Counted from the first letter of the stretch, positions 34,362 through 43,685 are shown. The stretch: DNA of 64,000 nt from Singulisphaera sp045290345 (GCF_045290345.1 NZ_CP155447.1:10478001-10542000), one strand, 5' to 3'. Translations and numbers: made by a program. Notes: generated by a model not told the origin, from the letters alone.

Positions 34362-35333
34362 ATGTCCGCTCATTGGGCCAGCCGGATCGACGAGAGGGAG
34401 GTGGGCTCCGGAAAGATTGTCGACCTCGTCGGTGCGGGGGGAAAGTCGCCTCGTCCCTACCCGGTTTTCCCTCGGAGCCTCCATGAAGATGGTCCGTCGC
34501 GAGTGATCCCTCTAGAATCAGGGAGGAAACTCGACGGCCCGGATTCGGCGACGGCCGGCCTGGCCTTGAATCCGAACTTCATCCGCCTCCGGCCCGGGGA
34601 ACCCGTGGCCACTCATGCAAACGCGACCGCGGAGTTCTATTACGTTCTCCGCGGCCATGGTCGTAGCCGTACCGGCGATCAGGCTACGGAATGGCGCCGC
34701 GGAGATTCTTTCCTCCTGCCTTCCGGTCAGACGGCGATCCATGCGGCGTCCGAGGATTCCGCCTTGTTCTGGGTCCATGACGAGCCACTACGCAGCGCGA
34801 TGGAAACGGGCGCCCCCCGACCGAAATTCGAACCAACGATCGTTCGGCCCGAGGGACGAAATGTCTCACCGACCGACGAAGCGTCCGATCCTGGGCCCAG
34901 TCCCTGGAGTTTTCTGAGCGTTCGCTCGTTCGATCAGACCACCGGGCTCCGCTCGATGGTCGACGTGCTGCCAGGGGCTTACACCCGCCCCGCTCAGCTC
35001 TCCCGATCGACAACCCTGCATCTGATCCTCGACTGCCAACCCGGCGGCGCCACGCTGATCGGCAAGCGACTTGACGGCCGTGGGCGTATCATAGAACCGG
35101 TGCGCGTGGACTGGGATCCAGCCTCGGCGATTGTCAATTCGCCGGGCACATGGTTCGCTCACATCAATAACTCAAAATTCGAGGCTCACCTGTTGCCGTT
35201 GGAAATCCTGGATTTACGCTCGGCGCTCAGCGGCCTGGCCCCGGATGCAGACTTGCACGCCATGCTCGGCCAGTTCCATTTTGAGTCCCCCCTGGACCGT
35301 CCTGGAACGCGAACGGTTCACCGACCTCAATGA
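34362..35333 (+). CDS. Cupin-domain protein
   Basis: A 323-residue protein with a clear cupin barrel at about 70-140: a first motif around RPGEPVATHANATAEFYYVLRG and a second around WRRGDSFLLPSG with AIHAA. The C-terminal half may be a second, degenerate cupin, as in bicupin dioxygenases such as gentisate dioxygenase; only part of the metal-ligand set is evident, so enzyme activity is uncertain. ATG 34362 is chosen over GTG 34359 because GAGGGAA lies 7 nt upstream. It is the first gene after predicted sigma-54 promoter C. Confidence 0.75.
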   Translation: MSAHWASRIDEREVGSGKIVDLVGAGGKSPRPYPVFPRSLHEDGPSRVIPLESGRKLDGPDSATAGLALNPNFIRLRPGEPVATHANATAEFYYVLRGHGRSRTGDQATEWRRGDSFLLPSGQTAIHAASEDSALFWVHDEPLRSAMETGAPRPKFEPTIVRPEGRNVSPTDEASDPGPSPWSFLSVRSFDQTTGLRSMVDVLPGAYTRPAQLSRSTTLHLILDCQPGGATLIGKRLDGRGRIIEPVRVDWDPASAIVNSPGTWFAHINNSKFEAHLLPLEILDLRSALSGLAPDADLHAMLGQFHFESPLDRPGTRTVHRPQ

Positions 35334-35367
35334 TCTCTGGTCCCCTTTATTGCGGAAGAGAAACACG

Positions 35368-35742
35368 ATGGTCACGATCTCAAATCACCGTTTCAGTCTC
35401 CGGGCCATCCTCCGTCAGCGCTGCTCGGAGTGCGGCGAGGGGCGGGTCTTCGACGGGACATTCCGGATGAACGAGCGCTGCCCCGTCTGCCACGTGAAGT
35501 TCGAACGCGGGCCCGGCTACTTCACCGGCGCGATGTATTTCAGTTACGCCCTCGGCATCCCGATCATCGCGGCCGGGGTCCTGCTCGGGAAACTCTGGCT
35601 GGCCCCAACCTGGCCCCTCCACTGGATTACCCTCGTGGTCTGGGCCTGTTTCCTTCCGCTCGCCCCGGCTGTCTTCCGCTACTCCCGGATTCTCTTTATC
35701 CACTTCGACCGCTACTTCGACCCGGACGGGGCGGGTGACTGA
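35368..35742 (+). CDS. DUF983-family zinc-ribbon membrane protein
   Basis: A 124-residue DUF983-like protein. The N-terminal zinc ribbon has two cysteine pairs (CSECGEGRVF and CPVCHVKF), followed by GPGYFTGAMYFSYALGIPII and two or three transmembrane helices. Function of the family is not established. The start MVTISNHRF at 35368 has GGAAGAG upstream. It lies 34 bp after the cupin gene and probably shares its promoter C transcript. Confidence 0.85.
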   Translation: MVTISNHRFSLRAILRQRCSECGEGRVFDGTFRMNERCPVCHVKFERGPGYFTGAMYFSYALGIPIIAAGVLLGKLWLAPTWPLHWITLVVWACFLPLAPAVFRYSRILFIHFDRYFDPDGAGD

Positions 35743-35860
35743 ACCTGGCCCGCCACGCGTTGCCTCTTCGAGATTTGCCGCAGGAGATGCGGTGAGGCCG
35801 CCCTGGCTGAAGCGTGTGACCAGAACCGATGGTTTCGAACCGCGAATCGAGTCAAAGTCG

Positions 35861-35998
35861 ATGAACTACCTGACTTATATCGGTGGCTTCCTGTTCGTCT
35901 TGTTCCTTTTCGGGTGGTGCTTCCTCGCCATCGGAATCCTGGGACGAGGTTGGTTCCTCTTTACAAACAAGAACTCCAAGGACAATCCTCAGCGATAA
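35861..35998 (+). CDS. Small single-helix membrane protein (45 aa)
   Basis: A 45-residue protein with one strongly hydrophobic helix (GGFLFVLFLFGWCFLAIGIL) and a short polar tail ending NPQR. ATG 35861 is chosen because the upstream extension (GTG 35735) is polar and unlike the rest. No family is recognised. It lies 118 bp after the DUF983 gene, possibly in the same transcript. Confidence 0.5.
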   Translation: MNYLTYIGGFLFVLFLFGWCFLAIGILGRGWFLFTNKNSKDNPQR

Positions 35999-36030
35999 AC
36001 CCGGAGCGAGCCAGTCCTTGAGACTTCGGC

Positions 36031-36100
36031 CGGGCCAACCGGGCGACACTTGGAGCATGAGGACACGGGCCAACCGGGCGACACTTGGAGCATGAGGACA
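36031..36100. repeat. Perfect 35-bp tandem duplication
   Basis: Positions 36031-36065 and 36066-36100 are identical. The repeat lies in an otherwise featureless gap (35999-36452) between the small membrane protein and the nitrilase gene. Each copy contains CGGGC and GACACTTGG but no evident hairpin, so recent replication slippage is the simplest reading. Confidence 0.85.
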
Positions 36101-36452
36101 TCTGCGGGCTCAGAGGACTCACAACGAAAACCGCGACACCAAGAATCCCTACATTCCGCTCAATCCATCCGAACAACAACAAGGCCACCGGAATGAGTCA
36201 CGCCCGAGTCAGCGAAGCGACCGGTTTTCGCCTTCCGCCGCGAGTCCCGGTTTGAGGAAGATAAAGGACTCGGGTGGGATGCTCTCAACGAGAACGATCC
36301 CCGAAGGGGCAAAACCGGAAAGTGACCGTTCCCCTCGGCGGTCCGATCCGTTCCGGTCACCCGGCACGCGGTGCCGCTCGTCGAAGCCGGGCCATGCGAT
36401 CTGGCTGTTGGCTGGGACGAATTGACGTCTGACCTCGATCAGAAAGACCCCA

Positions 36453-37466
36453 ATGGCAATCGTTCGAGCCGCCGTCGTCCAGGCGGCCCCCGCCGCCTTC
36501 GACCGCGACCGCTCACTGGCGCGGGTCAGCGCACTCACGACCGAGGCGGCCGGTCTCGGCGCTCAGCTCATCGTTTTCCCCGAGGCGTTCGTCTCCGGCT
36601 ACCCACGCGGGCTGGACCTCGGCACACGCATCGGCTCGCGAACTCCCGAAGGCCGCGAGCAATTTCGCCGCTACTGGGAAAGCGCCATCGACGTCCCGGG
36701 CCCGGCCACGGCCGCCCTGGGCGATGCCGCACGGAAAGCCCAGGCCCATATGGTGATCGGCGTCGTGGAGCGAGCAGGGGGGACCCTCTATTGCTCGGTC
36801 CTCTTCTTCGCCCCGGACGGACGATTGCTGGGCAAACATCGCAAGCTCATGCCCACGGCCGCCGAGCGACTCGTCTGGGGCTTTGGCGACGGCTCGACGA
36901 TGCCGGTACTGAACACTCCGATCGGCCGCCTCGGAGCGGCGATCTGCTGGGAGAACTACATGCCCCTGTTGCGGATGCACATGTACGCCCAAGGGGTCCA
37001 GCTCTATTGCGCTCCGACCGCCGACAACCGGGAGACCTGGCAAGCCACGGCGCGACACATCGCCCTGGAGGGCCGCTGCTTCGTCCTCTCGTGCAACCAG
37101 TTCGCCCTCCGCTCCGACTACCCGGACGACTATCCGGCGGACCAAGGAGAGGACCCGGGGACGGTCATGTCGCGGGGGGGCAGTTGCATCATCGACCCGC
37201 TTGGCCAGGTTCTGGCCGGTCCGCTCTACGATGCGCCCGGGATCCTCACAGCCGACCTCGACCTGGACGAGATCGCGCGGGGCAAGTTTGATCTCGACGT
37301 GGTCGGCCATTATGCCCGGCCCGACATCTTTCGCCTGGTCGTCAACACGTCCCCGACACCCCCGGTTGTCGTCGGGACGGGATGGCCGCCCGCAGAATGG
37401 CCAGAGCCCGCGCCGGAGCCAAGCCCCCGCGCCCTCTTGGCCGAGAACGGAGGGAACCCACGATGA
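36453..37466 (+). CDS. Nitrilase-family carbon-nitrogen hydrolase
   Basis: A 337-residue nitrilase superfamily enzyme, hydrolysing a nitrile or amide C-N bond in the cytoplasm. The catalytic triad is visible: Glu44 in VFPEAF, Lys131 in KHRKLMPT and Cys165 in AAICWENYMPLLR. The CWENYMPL context is typical of true nitrilases (branch 1) rather than amidases. Substrate is unknown. Its stop codon overlaps the start of the SufS-SufE gene (ATGA). The neighbours do not match the conserved Nit1C nitrilase cluster. Confidence 0.92.
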   Translation: MAIVRAAVVQAAPAAFDRDRSLARVSALTTEAAGLGAQLIVFPEAFVSGYPRGLDLGTRIGSRTPEGREQFRRYWESAIDVPGPATAALGDAARKAQAHMVIGVVERAGGTLYCSVLFFAPDGRLLGKHRKLMPTAAERLVWGFGDGSTMPVLNTPIGRLGAAICWENYMPLLRMHMYAQGVQLYCAPTADNRETWQATARHIALEGRCFVLSCNQFALRSDYPDDYPADQGEDPGTVMSRGGSCIIDPLGQVLAGPLYDAPGILTADLDLDEIARGKFDLDVVGHYARPDIFRLVVNTSPTPPVVVGTGWPPAEWPEPAPEPSPRALLAENGGNPR

Positions 37467-39274
37467 GTCTTGCCCCCACCCGACCGAATCCACGCAACGC
37501 GAATCGGACCGAATCGCGGGGACCGACGAACCTCGCCCGCGTCCGCAGCCTCTTCCCTGCGCTCGGCCAGGAGGTCCACGGCAAGCCGCTGGTCTACCTC
37601 GATAACGCCGCGAGCACACAAAAACCGCGCCCGGTGATCGACGCCCTGGTCCAGTACTACGAGCTCGACAACGCGAACGTCCACCGGGGTGCCCACGCCC
37701 TGAGCGACCGCGCCACCGCGGCCTACGAGCAAGCCCGGGAGACGACCCGGCGGTTCCTCAACGCCCGCCGGGCCGAGGAGATCATCTTCGTCCGGGGAAC
37801 CACCGAGGCAACCAACCTCCTGGCCCAGACGTTCGGCCGCCAGAACGTCGGAGCCGGCGACGAGGTGCTGATCACCGAGTTGGAGCACCACGCCAACTTC
37901 GTCCCGTGGCAACAGCTCTGCCTGGAGAAAGGCGCGCGGCTGCGGGCCCTGCCGATCACCGAACGTGGAGAGCTCCAACTCGACGCGCTCGACGCGATGC
38001 TCACGCCCCGGACCAAGCTCGTGGCCCTGGCCCATGTTTCCAATGCCCTCGGGACGGTCAATCCGGTCAAGGCCGTCGTCGAGGCGGCCCACCGGAGGGG
38101 CATCCCCGTGTTCATCGACGGCGCCCAGGGTCTGCCCCACGCCGGGGTCGACGTTCAGGAACTGGGCTGCGACTTCTATGCCTTCTCCGGACACAAGGTC
38201 TACGGGCCGATGGGCGTCGGTGTGCTCTACGGACGGCTCGGCCTGCTGGAGTCGATGCCCCCCTGGCAGTTCGGCGGCGACATGGTCCACACCGTCGGCT
38301 TCGACCGGACCACCTTCGGTGACCCGCCCTATCGGTTCGAGGCCGGCACACCGAACGTGGCCGGAGCGGTCGGGCTGGCGGCGGCCCTCGAGTTCCTCGA
38401 GAGTGTGGGCCGGGACCGGATCTCCGACCACGAGGCCCAGCTCCTGGAACTGGCCGTCCGACGCCTCAATGAGATTCCCGGCGTGCGGATCGTGGGCGAG
38501 CCCGCGCAACGGGCCGGAGTCATCTCGTTCGTGGTCGAGCACCCACCAATGTCGGCCCTCGACGTGGGAACTCGGCTCGACGCGGAGGGCATCGCCGTCC
38601 GCGCGGGGAATCACTGTTGCCAGCCGCTGATGGGGCGGCTTGGTGTCGCGGGGACCGTCCGCGCCTCCTTCGCCTTGTACAACACAACCGAGGAGGTGGA
38701 GCAGTTCGCGTCCGCCTTGCGGACCGTCGTCGGCGTGAAGCACGACCCGGTCCAATCGTTGGAGCCGACCGACGAAGACGACGAGCCCGAGGCCAACTAT
38801 CCCGGTCCCGCCGCAAGGACCATTGAGCAGGCCGCGGAGGCCATGCAGGACGAACTCGACGGCCTCGACGGCTGGGGAGAGCGCTACGAGTTCCTGATTG
38901 AGCTGGGACGCAGGACTGCCCCCTTACCCGAGTCGCTCCGAATCGAAGCCAACCGGGTCCGCGGATGTCAGAGCACCGTTTACGTGGCCGCCCGAGCCAG
39001 GCCGGGCACGCGGGACGTGCTCGAGTTCCTGGTCGACAGCAATAGCGAAGTCGTTCGGGGGCTGCTCGCGGTACTCCAAGAACTTTTCTCCGGGCACAGG
39101 GCAGGGGAGATCCTCGCGTTCGATCTGGCTTCGTTTCTGGCGCGAGGTGGCCTGGAATCGAACCTGACGACAGGACGACGCAACGGACTGGCCGAGACGA
39201 TCAAGCGACTTCGATCGATTGCGTCGACGCTTGATGCCGACGGAGCCAAGGACAAAACTTCGATCCATCCGTAA
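37463..39274 (+). CDS. sufS: Cysteine desulfurase SufS fused to SufE
   Basis: A 603-residue fusion. Residues 25-425 are a group II cysteine desulfurase that transfers sulfur from cysteine using PLP: Lys245 in FSGHKVYGP binds PLP and Cys385 in GNHCCQPL carries the persulfide. Residues about 455-590 form SufE, the sulfur acceptor, with Cys502 in RVRGCQSTVYV. A short acidic linker (PTDEDDEPEANYPG) joins them. Fusion fixes donor and acceptor for Fe-S assembly. No sufBCD is in the window. The start MSLAPTRPN at 37463 overlaps the nitrilase stop. Confidence 0.95.
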   Translation: MSLAPTRPNPRNANRTESRGPTNLARVRSLFPALGQEVHGKPLVYLDNAASTQKPRPVIDALVQYYELDNANVHRGAHALSDRATAAYEQARETTRRFLNARRAEEIIFVRGTTEATNLLAQTFGRQNVGAGDEVLITELEHHANFVPWQQLCLEKGARLRALPITERGELQLDALDAMLTPRTKLVALAHVSNALGTVNPVKAVVEAAHRRGIPVFIDGAQGLPHAGVDVQELGCDFYAFSGHKVYGPMGVGVLYGRLGLLESMPPWQFGGDMVHTVGFDRTTFGDPPYRFEAGTPNVAGAVGLAAALEFLESVGRDRISDHEAQLLELAVRRLNEIPGVRIVGEPAQRAGVISFVVEHPPMSALDVGTRLDAEGIAVRAGNHCCQPLMGRLGVAGTVRASFALYNTTEEVEQFASALRTVVGVKHDPVQSLEPTDEDDEPEANYPGPAARTIEQAAEAMQDELDGLDGWGERYEFLIELGRRTAPLPESLRIEANRVRGCQSTVYVAARARPGTRDVLEFLVDSNSEVVRGLLAVLQELFSGHRAGEILAFDLASFLARGGLESNLTTGRRNGLAETIKRLRSIASTLDADGAKDKTSIHP

Positions 39275-39536
39275 GTTCGTAACCTCGAGCAAGGCCGGAG
39301 CGCGAGCCGGCCTGCGGGATCAGGGTACAAGGAACCTCTTAAAAGGCCGGAGTTGCCTTGGGGATGACGGCTCCCTAGGATGTCCTCGGTTCGATCGTGA
39401 TCGAAGAATCGAAGCAATCGGGAACGCCTTGAGGTCGGCTGATCGGGTCGCTCCGAGTCTCCCGGTACGTCATTCGCTACGTATCCTCTCATCGGAACGA
39501 CCTCGAACGACGCACCCTTGCGATGAGGGTTTTTCG

Positions 39537-40604
39537 ATGCCTGGACTCTTCGATCCCATCACCGTCGGCGACTTGCAGCTTCCGAACCGGATCTTCATGG
39601 CGCCGCTGACTCGCTCCCGCGCCGACGGCGACGGGCGCGTACCCAACGAGCTCATGGTCGAGTACTACGCCCAGCGCGCTTCGGCGGGGCTCATTTTGTC
39701 CGAGGCGACCGCGATCACGCCCATGGGGGTTGGCTATCCCGATACCCCCGGCATCTGGTCCCAGGAGCAAGTCGAGGGCTGGAAAAAGGTCACCAAGGCC
39801 GTTCACACCCGTGGCGGCCACATCTTCCTGCAACTGTGGCACGTCGGGCGGATCTCGCATCCCGCTTATCTGAATGGCGAGCTTCCGGTCGCCCCGAGCG
39901 CGATCCGACCCGAGGGCACGTTGACTCGACTCCAACCCAAGTGCCCGTACGAGACCCCCCGCGCCTTGGAGACGAACGAGATCGCCGGGATCATCGACGC
40001 CTATCGCAAAGGGGCGGCCAACGCCCAGGCCGCTGGGTTCGATGGGGTCGAGATCCATGGCGCCAACGGCTATTTGCCGGATCAGTTCCTGCAAGACAGC
40101 ACCAATCACCGGACGGACGCCTACGGCGGCTCGATCAGCAACCGAGCCCGGTTCTTGCTGGAGGCGACGGATGCCGCCATCGGCGTCTGGGGACGCCAAC
40201 GTGTGGGCGTGCACCTCTCGCCGCGATGCGATTCGCACTCCATGGGCGATTCGGACCGGGCGGCCACCTTCGGTCACGTCGCGCGCGAACTCGGCCAGCG
40301 TCAGGTCGCGTTTCTCTGTGTCCGCGAGGCCCTCGGGCCGGACCGCCTCGGCCCCCGCCTGAAAAAGGCGTTCGGCGGTGTCTATATCGCGAACGAGCGA
40401 TTCACGAAAGAGACGGCCGAACACCTGATCGAAAGCGGTGAGGCCGACGCCGTCGCCTTTGGAGTGCAGTTTCTCGCCAACCCCGACCTCCCGCGCCGGT
40501 TCAAGTTGGGCCTGCCTCTCAACGAGCCAGAGCCATCGACGTTTTATACCCCCGGCCCGAAGGGGTATACCGACTACCCAGCACTCGCCGAGGTCTTGGT
40601 ATGA
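39537..40604 (+). CDS. Old-yellow-enzyme alkene reductase (NemA-like)
   Basis: A 355-residue FMN-dependent ene-reductase that reduces activated C=C bonds and some nitro compounds with NAD(P)H. The start MPGLFDPITVGDLQLPNRIFMAPLTR is typical, HGANGYLPDQFL carries the substrate-binding His/Asn pair, and TDAYGGSISNRARF, FGGVYIANERF and ADAVAFGVQFLANPDLP mark the FMN barrel. The start at 39537 fits the family; the open frame extends 106 codons upstream without resemblance. Its TGA overlaps the next gene start (ATGA). Confidence 0.94.
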   Translation: MPGLFDPITVGDLQLPNRIFMAPLTRSRADGDGRVPNELMVEYYAQRASAGLILSEATAITPMGVGYPDTPGIWSQEQVEGWKKVTKAVHTRGGHIFLQLWHVGRISHPAYLNGELPVAPSAIRPEGTLTRLQPKCPYETPRALETNEIAGIIDAYRKGAANAQAAGFDGVEIHGANGYLPDQFLQDSTNHRTDAYGGSISNRARFLLEATDAAIGVWGRQRVGVHLSPRCDSHSMGDSDRAATFGHVARELGQRQVAFLCVREALGPDRLGPRLKKAFGGVYIANERFTKETAEHLIESGEADAVAFGVQFLANPDLPRRFKLGLPLNEPEPSTFYTPGPKGYTDYPALAEVLV

Positions 40605-41710
40605 GTCAGCGTCTTGCCTCCACGCCCCTCTCCGTCCTTGACCTCGCACCGATCGTGCAAGGGGGAACGGCCACTGACGCCTTCCGGAACTCGCTGGACC
40701 TGGCCCGCCACGCGGAGGATTGGGAATACAAGCGTTACTGGGTGGCCGAGCACCACAACATTCCGGGCATTGCCAGCGCGGCGACCTCGGTCGTGATCGG
40801 CCACATCGCCGGCGGCACGTCGCGAATTCGCGTCGGTGCCGGCGGCATCATGCTGCCGAACCACGCCCCGCTCATCATCGCCGAACAGTTCGGCACCCTC
40901 GAATCGCTCTACCCAGGCCGGATCGACCTGGGCCTGGGCCGTGCCCCCGGCGGCGACCAGCGGACCGCCCAGGCGTTGCGGCGAAAGCTGGGGAGTAGCG
41001 GCGACACGTTCCCGCAGGACCTGATGGAGTTGCTGTCTTACTTCCGCGCCGCGGTCCCCGGTCAAGCGGTTCGGGCGATCCCCGGAGAGGGGCTCAACGT
41101 CCCCATCTGGCTGCTCGGCTCGAGCGACTTCAGCGCTCGACTGGCCGCCGAACTCGGCCTCCCCTTCGCCTTCGCCTCGCACTTCGCGCCCGACTACCTG
41201 TTCGAGGCCCTCAACCTCTACCGCACCCACTTCAAACCGTCCGAGTGGCTCAACAAGCCGCGCGTGATGATCGGCGTGAACCTGTTCGCGGCCGAGACGG
41301 ACGAAGCCGCCTTTCGTCTATTCACCTCGCTCCAGCAGGCGTTCCTCAACCTGATCCGCGGCCACCCTGGCCCATTACCGCCGCCGGTCGAGAGTATGGA
41401 TGGCCGCTGGAATCCCGCCGAGCGGCCGCACGTCGAGCGGATGACCCGCGTCTCCGCCGTCGGCTCCCCCGCGTCGGTGCGGCAGACGCTCGAGACGCTG
41501 ATCGAGGCGACCGAGGCCGATGAGTTAATGCTCACCGGCCAGATCTTCGATCACGAGGCGCGGTTGCGTTCGTTCCAGATCGCCGCGGAGGCCCGCAAAA
41601 CGGCTTGTTCCGAGCCACGACCCGAGCCCGCCCCCTCGGGTCAACGTGAGGCCCCGATTCATACCCCAGCATCAAATCCCGAATCGATCCGAGGATCACT
41701 TCCGCGATGA
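40601..41710 (+). CDS. LLM-class flavin-dependent oxidoreductase
   Basis: A 369-residue luciferase-like monooxygenase. Family segments are YWVAEHHNIPGIASAATSVVIG, IRVGAGGIMLPNHAPLIIAEQFGTL and RIDLGLGRAPGG, giving a TIM barrel that uses reduced flavin. The substrate is unknown. It starts within the stop of the ene-reductase gene and ends overlapping the hemD start, so the three genes are likely co-translated. Confidence 0.93.
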   Translation: MSQRLASTPLSVLDLAPIVQGGTATDAFRNSLDLARHAEDWEYKRYWVAEHHNIPGIASAATSVVIGHIAGGTSRIRVGAGGIMLPNHAPLIIAEQFGTLESLYPGRIDLGLGRAPGGDQRTAQALRRKLGSSGDTFPQDLMELLSYFRAAVPGQAVRAIPGEGLNVPIWLLGSSDFSARLAAELGLPFAFASHFAPDYLFEALNLYRTHFKPSEWLNKPRVMIGVNLFAAETDEAAFRLFTSLQQAFLNLIRGHPGPLPPPVESMDGRWNPAERPHVERMTRVSAVGSPASVRQTLETLIEATEADELMLTGQIFDHEARLRSFQIAAEARKTACSEPRPEPAPSGQREAPIHTPASNPESIRGSLPR

Positions 41711-42564
41711 GCTCCGCCGCTACCTCCGCCTTCGACGGCCTCCGTGTCGTCACTTTCGAGAGCCGCCAGGCTGGTCCGATGGCCGAGTTGATCACCCGAC
41801 AAGGGGGCGTGCCGGTCGCGGCACCCGCCCTTCGCGAGGTGCCGATCGGCGACAATCCCTCGGTCCTCGCCTTCGCCGACCGCCTCATCGCCGGCGACTT
41901 CGACATGGTCGTCTTTCTGACCGGCGTCGGCACCCGCTTCCTCACCCAGGCGATCGAGACTCGGATCCCCCGCGAAACCTGGACGGGGGCCTTGACCAAA
42001 GCGAAGGTCGTCATCCGCGGTCCCAAGCCACTCGTCCCACTCCGCGAGCTGAAGGTGCGGATTGATCTCCAAGCCCCCGAGCCGAATACTTGGCGCGAGT
42101 TGCTCCTCGCCCTCGACGCGAATCTACCAGTCACCGGCTTGCGGGTCGCCGTGCAAGAGTACGGTAAGGCGAACCCCGAACTGATCGAGGGGCTCGAACA
42201 CCGAGGCGCGACCGTCACGCGTGTCCCGGTCTATCGCTGGGCGCTCCCTGAGAACATCGAACCGCTTCGCCAGGCCATTGAGGAGATCGCGACCGGCCAG
42301 ATCGGCGCAGTCCTGTTCACCTCGGCCCAGCAAGCCGTCCACATGCTCGAGGTCGCCACCACGATGGGTCGAGAGACCGAGCTCCGCGCTGCGCTGAGGG
42401 ACCAGACCGTGGTCGGTTCCATCGGTCCTACCACCACCGAGACCCTCCGTGAACTCGGCCTCAGTATCGACCTCGAACCGGAGCACCCGAAGATGGGCCC
42501 GCTCGTGGCCACCGTCGCCGCAGGCTGGCGAGGCGTGGGCAAGCCGCGCCCCGCATCGGGCTAA
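41707..42564 (+). CDS. hemD: Uroporphyrinogen-III synthase
   Basis: A 285-residue HemD-like protein, closing hydroxymethylbilane to uroporphyrinogen III in haem and sirohaem synthesis. The two-lobe fold is suggested by the N-terminal TFESRQAGPMAELI, the conserved DMVVFLTGVGTRFL and IGAVLFTSAQQAVHML, and the C-terminal GSIGPTTTETLRELG. It overlaps the preceding flavoprotein gene (ATGA). Its TAA coincides with the end of an inserted IS4-like element, so the native C-terminus may have been trimmed by the insertion. Confidence 0.9.
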   Translation: MSSAATSAFDGLRVVTFESRQAGPMAELITRQGGVPVAAPALREVPIGDNPSVLAFADRLIAGDFDMVVFLTGVGTRFLTQAIETRIPRETWTGALTKAKVVIRGPKPLVPLRELKVRIDLQAPEPNTWRELLLALDANLPVTGLRVAVQEYGKANPELIEGLEHRGATVTRVPVYRWALPENIEPLRQAIEEIATGQIGAVLFTSAQQAVHMLEVATTMGRETELRAALRDQTVVGSIGPTTTETLRELGLSIDLEPEHPKMGPLVATVAAGWRGVGKPRPASG

Positions 42565-43514
42565 GCCCAATACCGTTGAAATGGGCGCAAGTCACAGCCT
42601 CCTGTTACTTTGGGTTTGCTGAGAACCGAAGCAACAAAGAGGCTACGACTCGCATGCCACAAGGACATTGCACGCTGCCGGCCGATGACGCGGGCCGGAT
42701 CTTGGCTCGCTTGGCGGGACTCGAACAGATTATCTCGCCCGCGGAGACTCGACAAGCGCTCGCGGCCACGGGTCGGGGCAATTCACGCTGCTGTCGGTTG
42801 TCGCACGAGATCGTTCTGTGGGTGGTGCTGGCCATGGGACTCTTGACCGATTTGCCGATCCGCCAGGTCTTCAAGCACTCCCGGCGGCCGCGCAAGGGCG
42901 AAGGGTCGCCCCATCGCTCGAGCCTCTGCGTTGCTCGCCAGCGGTTGGGCGTGGCGCCGGTGTGGTACCTGTTCCATCAAGTCGTTTGACCCCTGGCCCG
43001 GCCCGATACGCCGGGGGCGTTCTACCACGACTGGCGGTTGATGGGAGTCGACGGCACGATCTTCGAAGTCCCCGATTCGGAGGCCAATGCCAGCGTCTTC
43101 GCCCGCCCCTCGGCCGGGCCGCGCGGCGAGGGGGCCTTCCCCCAGGTCCGCAAACTCAGCCTGGTCGAGTTGGGGACTCACGTCGAACTCGGCCTGGTGG
43201 TGCGATCCTCGGCCCATGGCGACCAGTCGATGATCGGCGGCTTGTTCCGCCATCTGACGCCGGAGATGCTCCTGTTTTGGGACCGGGGATTCTTCAGCTA
43301 CGAGCTCTGGCGGGAGATGACCGCCCATGAAGGCTTGCTCTGGGAGATGCAAGGGGAGCGGACGGAGCCGCGGCGGAATCGGATCAATCCGCGCATGATC
43401 AAGCGAAAGATGTCGAAATGGAAGAAGAAACGTCCCGAGCATCGGCGGATTCCGCCCTTAAGGAAAACCTTTTCAGAGACTGTGGTTATGTCTCGTTAAA
43501 CGGTATTGGGCTTA
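42562..43514. mobile_element. Decayed IS4-type insertion sequence with terminal repeats
   Basis: TAAGCCCAATACCGTT at 42562-42577 and its exact reverse complement at 43499-43514 bound a broken transposase gene. The outer four bases may belong to the target, leaving CCCAATACCGTT as the repeat. The left end sits on the hemD stop codon and the right end touches a CGCGGAG-rich repeat. No clear target duplication is visible. Length (about 950 bp) is short for a full IS4 element because the transposase is internally deleted. Confidence 0.85.
42654..43499 (+). pseudogene. IS4-family transposase, disrupted
   Basis: The N-terminal IS4 domain (ETRQALAATGRG, SHEIVLWVVLAMGLL) ends at an in-frame TGA at 42987-42989. 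The same frame continues with the catalytic region start (MGVDGTIFEVPDSEANASVF, the first DDE Asp, and LLFWDRGFFSYELW) and then jumps straight to the typical C-terminal tail (NRINPRMIKRKMSKWKKKRP). The segment containing the YREK-like part of the catalytic core is missing. The gene is therefore inactive by both a stop codon and an internal deletion. Confidence 0.88.
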
Positions 43515-43677
43515 ACCCTTGTTCGCGCGGAGACGCGGAGCGAGAGGGGGGGGAGGCTGTTGACTGTTAATCAGTATATCAATAATTACCAATTCAATCT
43601 CATCAAGTTTCATCAATTCTTCTTCCTCCGTGTTCTCCGCGTCTCCGCGTGAGTCATCCCGAGAAAGCTCATGCGCC
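43511..43677. repeat. Foldback repeat, copy 1 (CGCGGAG ends)
   Basis: It begins CTTAACCCTTGTTCGCGCGGAGACGCGG and ends with CCGTGTTCTCCGCGTCTCCGCG, so the ends can pair. The middle is AT-rich (ATCAATAATTACC, AAGTTTCATCAATTCTTC). A diverged second copy follows at 43686. Confidence 0.75.
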
Positions 43678-43685
43678 ACCTCCGG

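Noticed and set aside
36453..37466. Member of the conserved Nit1C nitrilase cluster
   Set aside because: The usual partners (radical SAM, acetyltransferase, AIR-synthase-like) are not adjacent.
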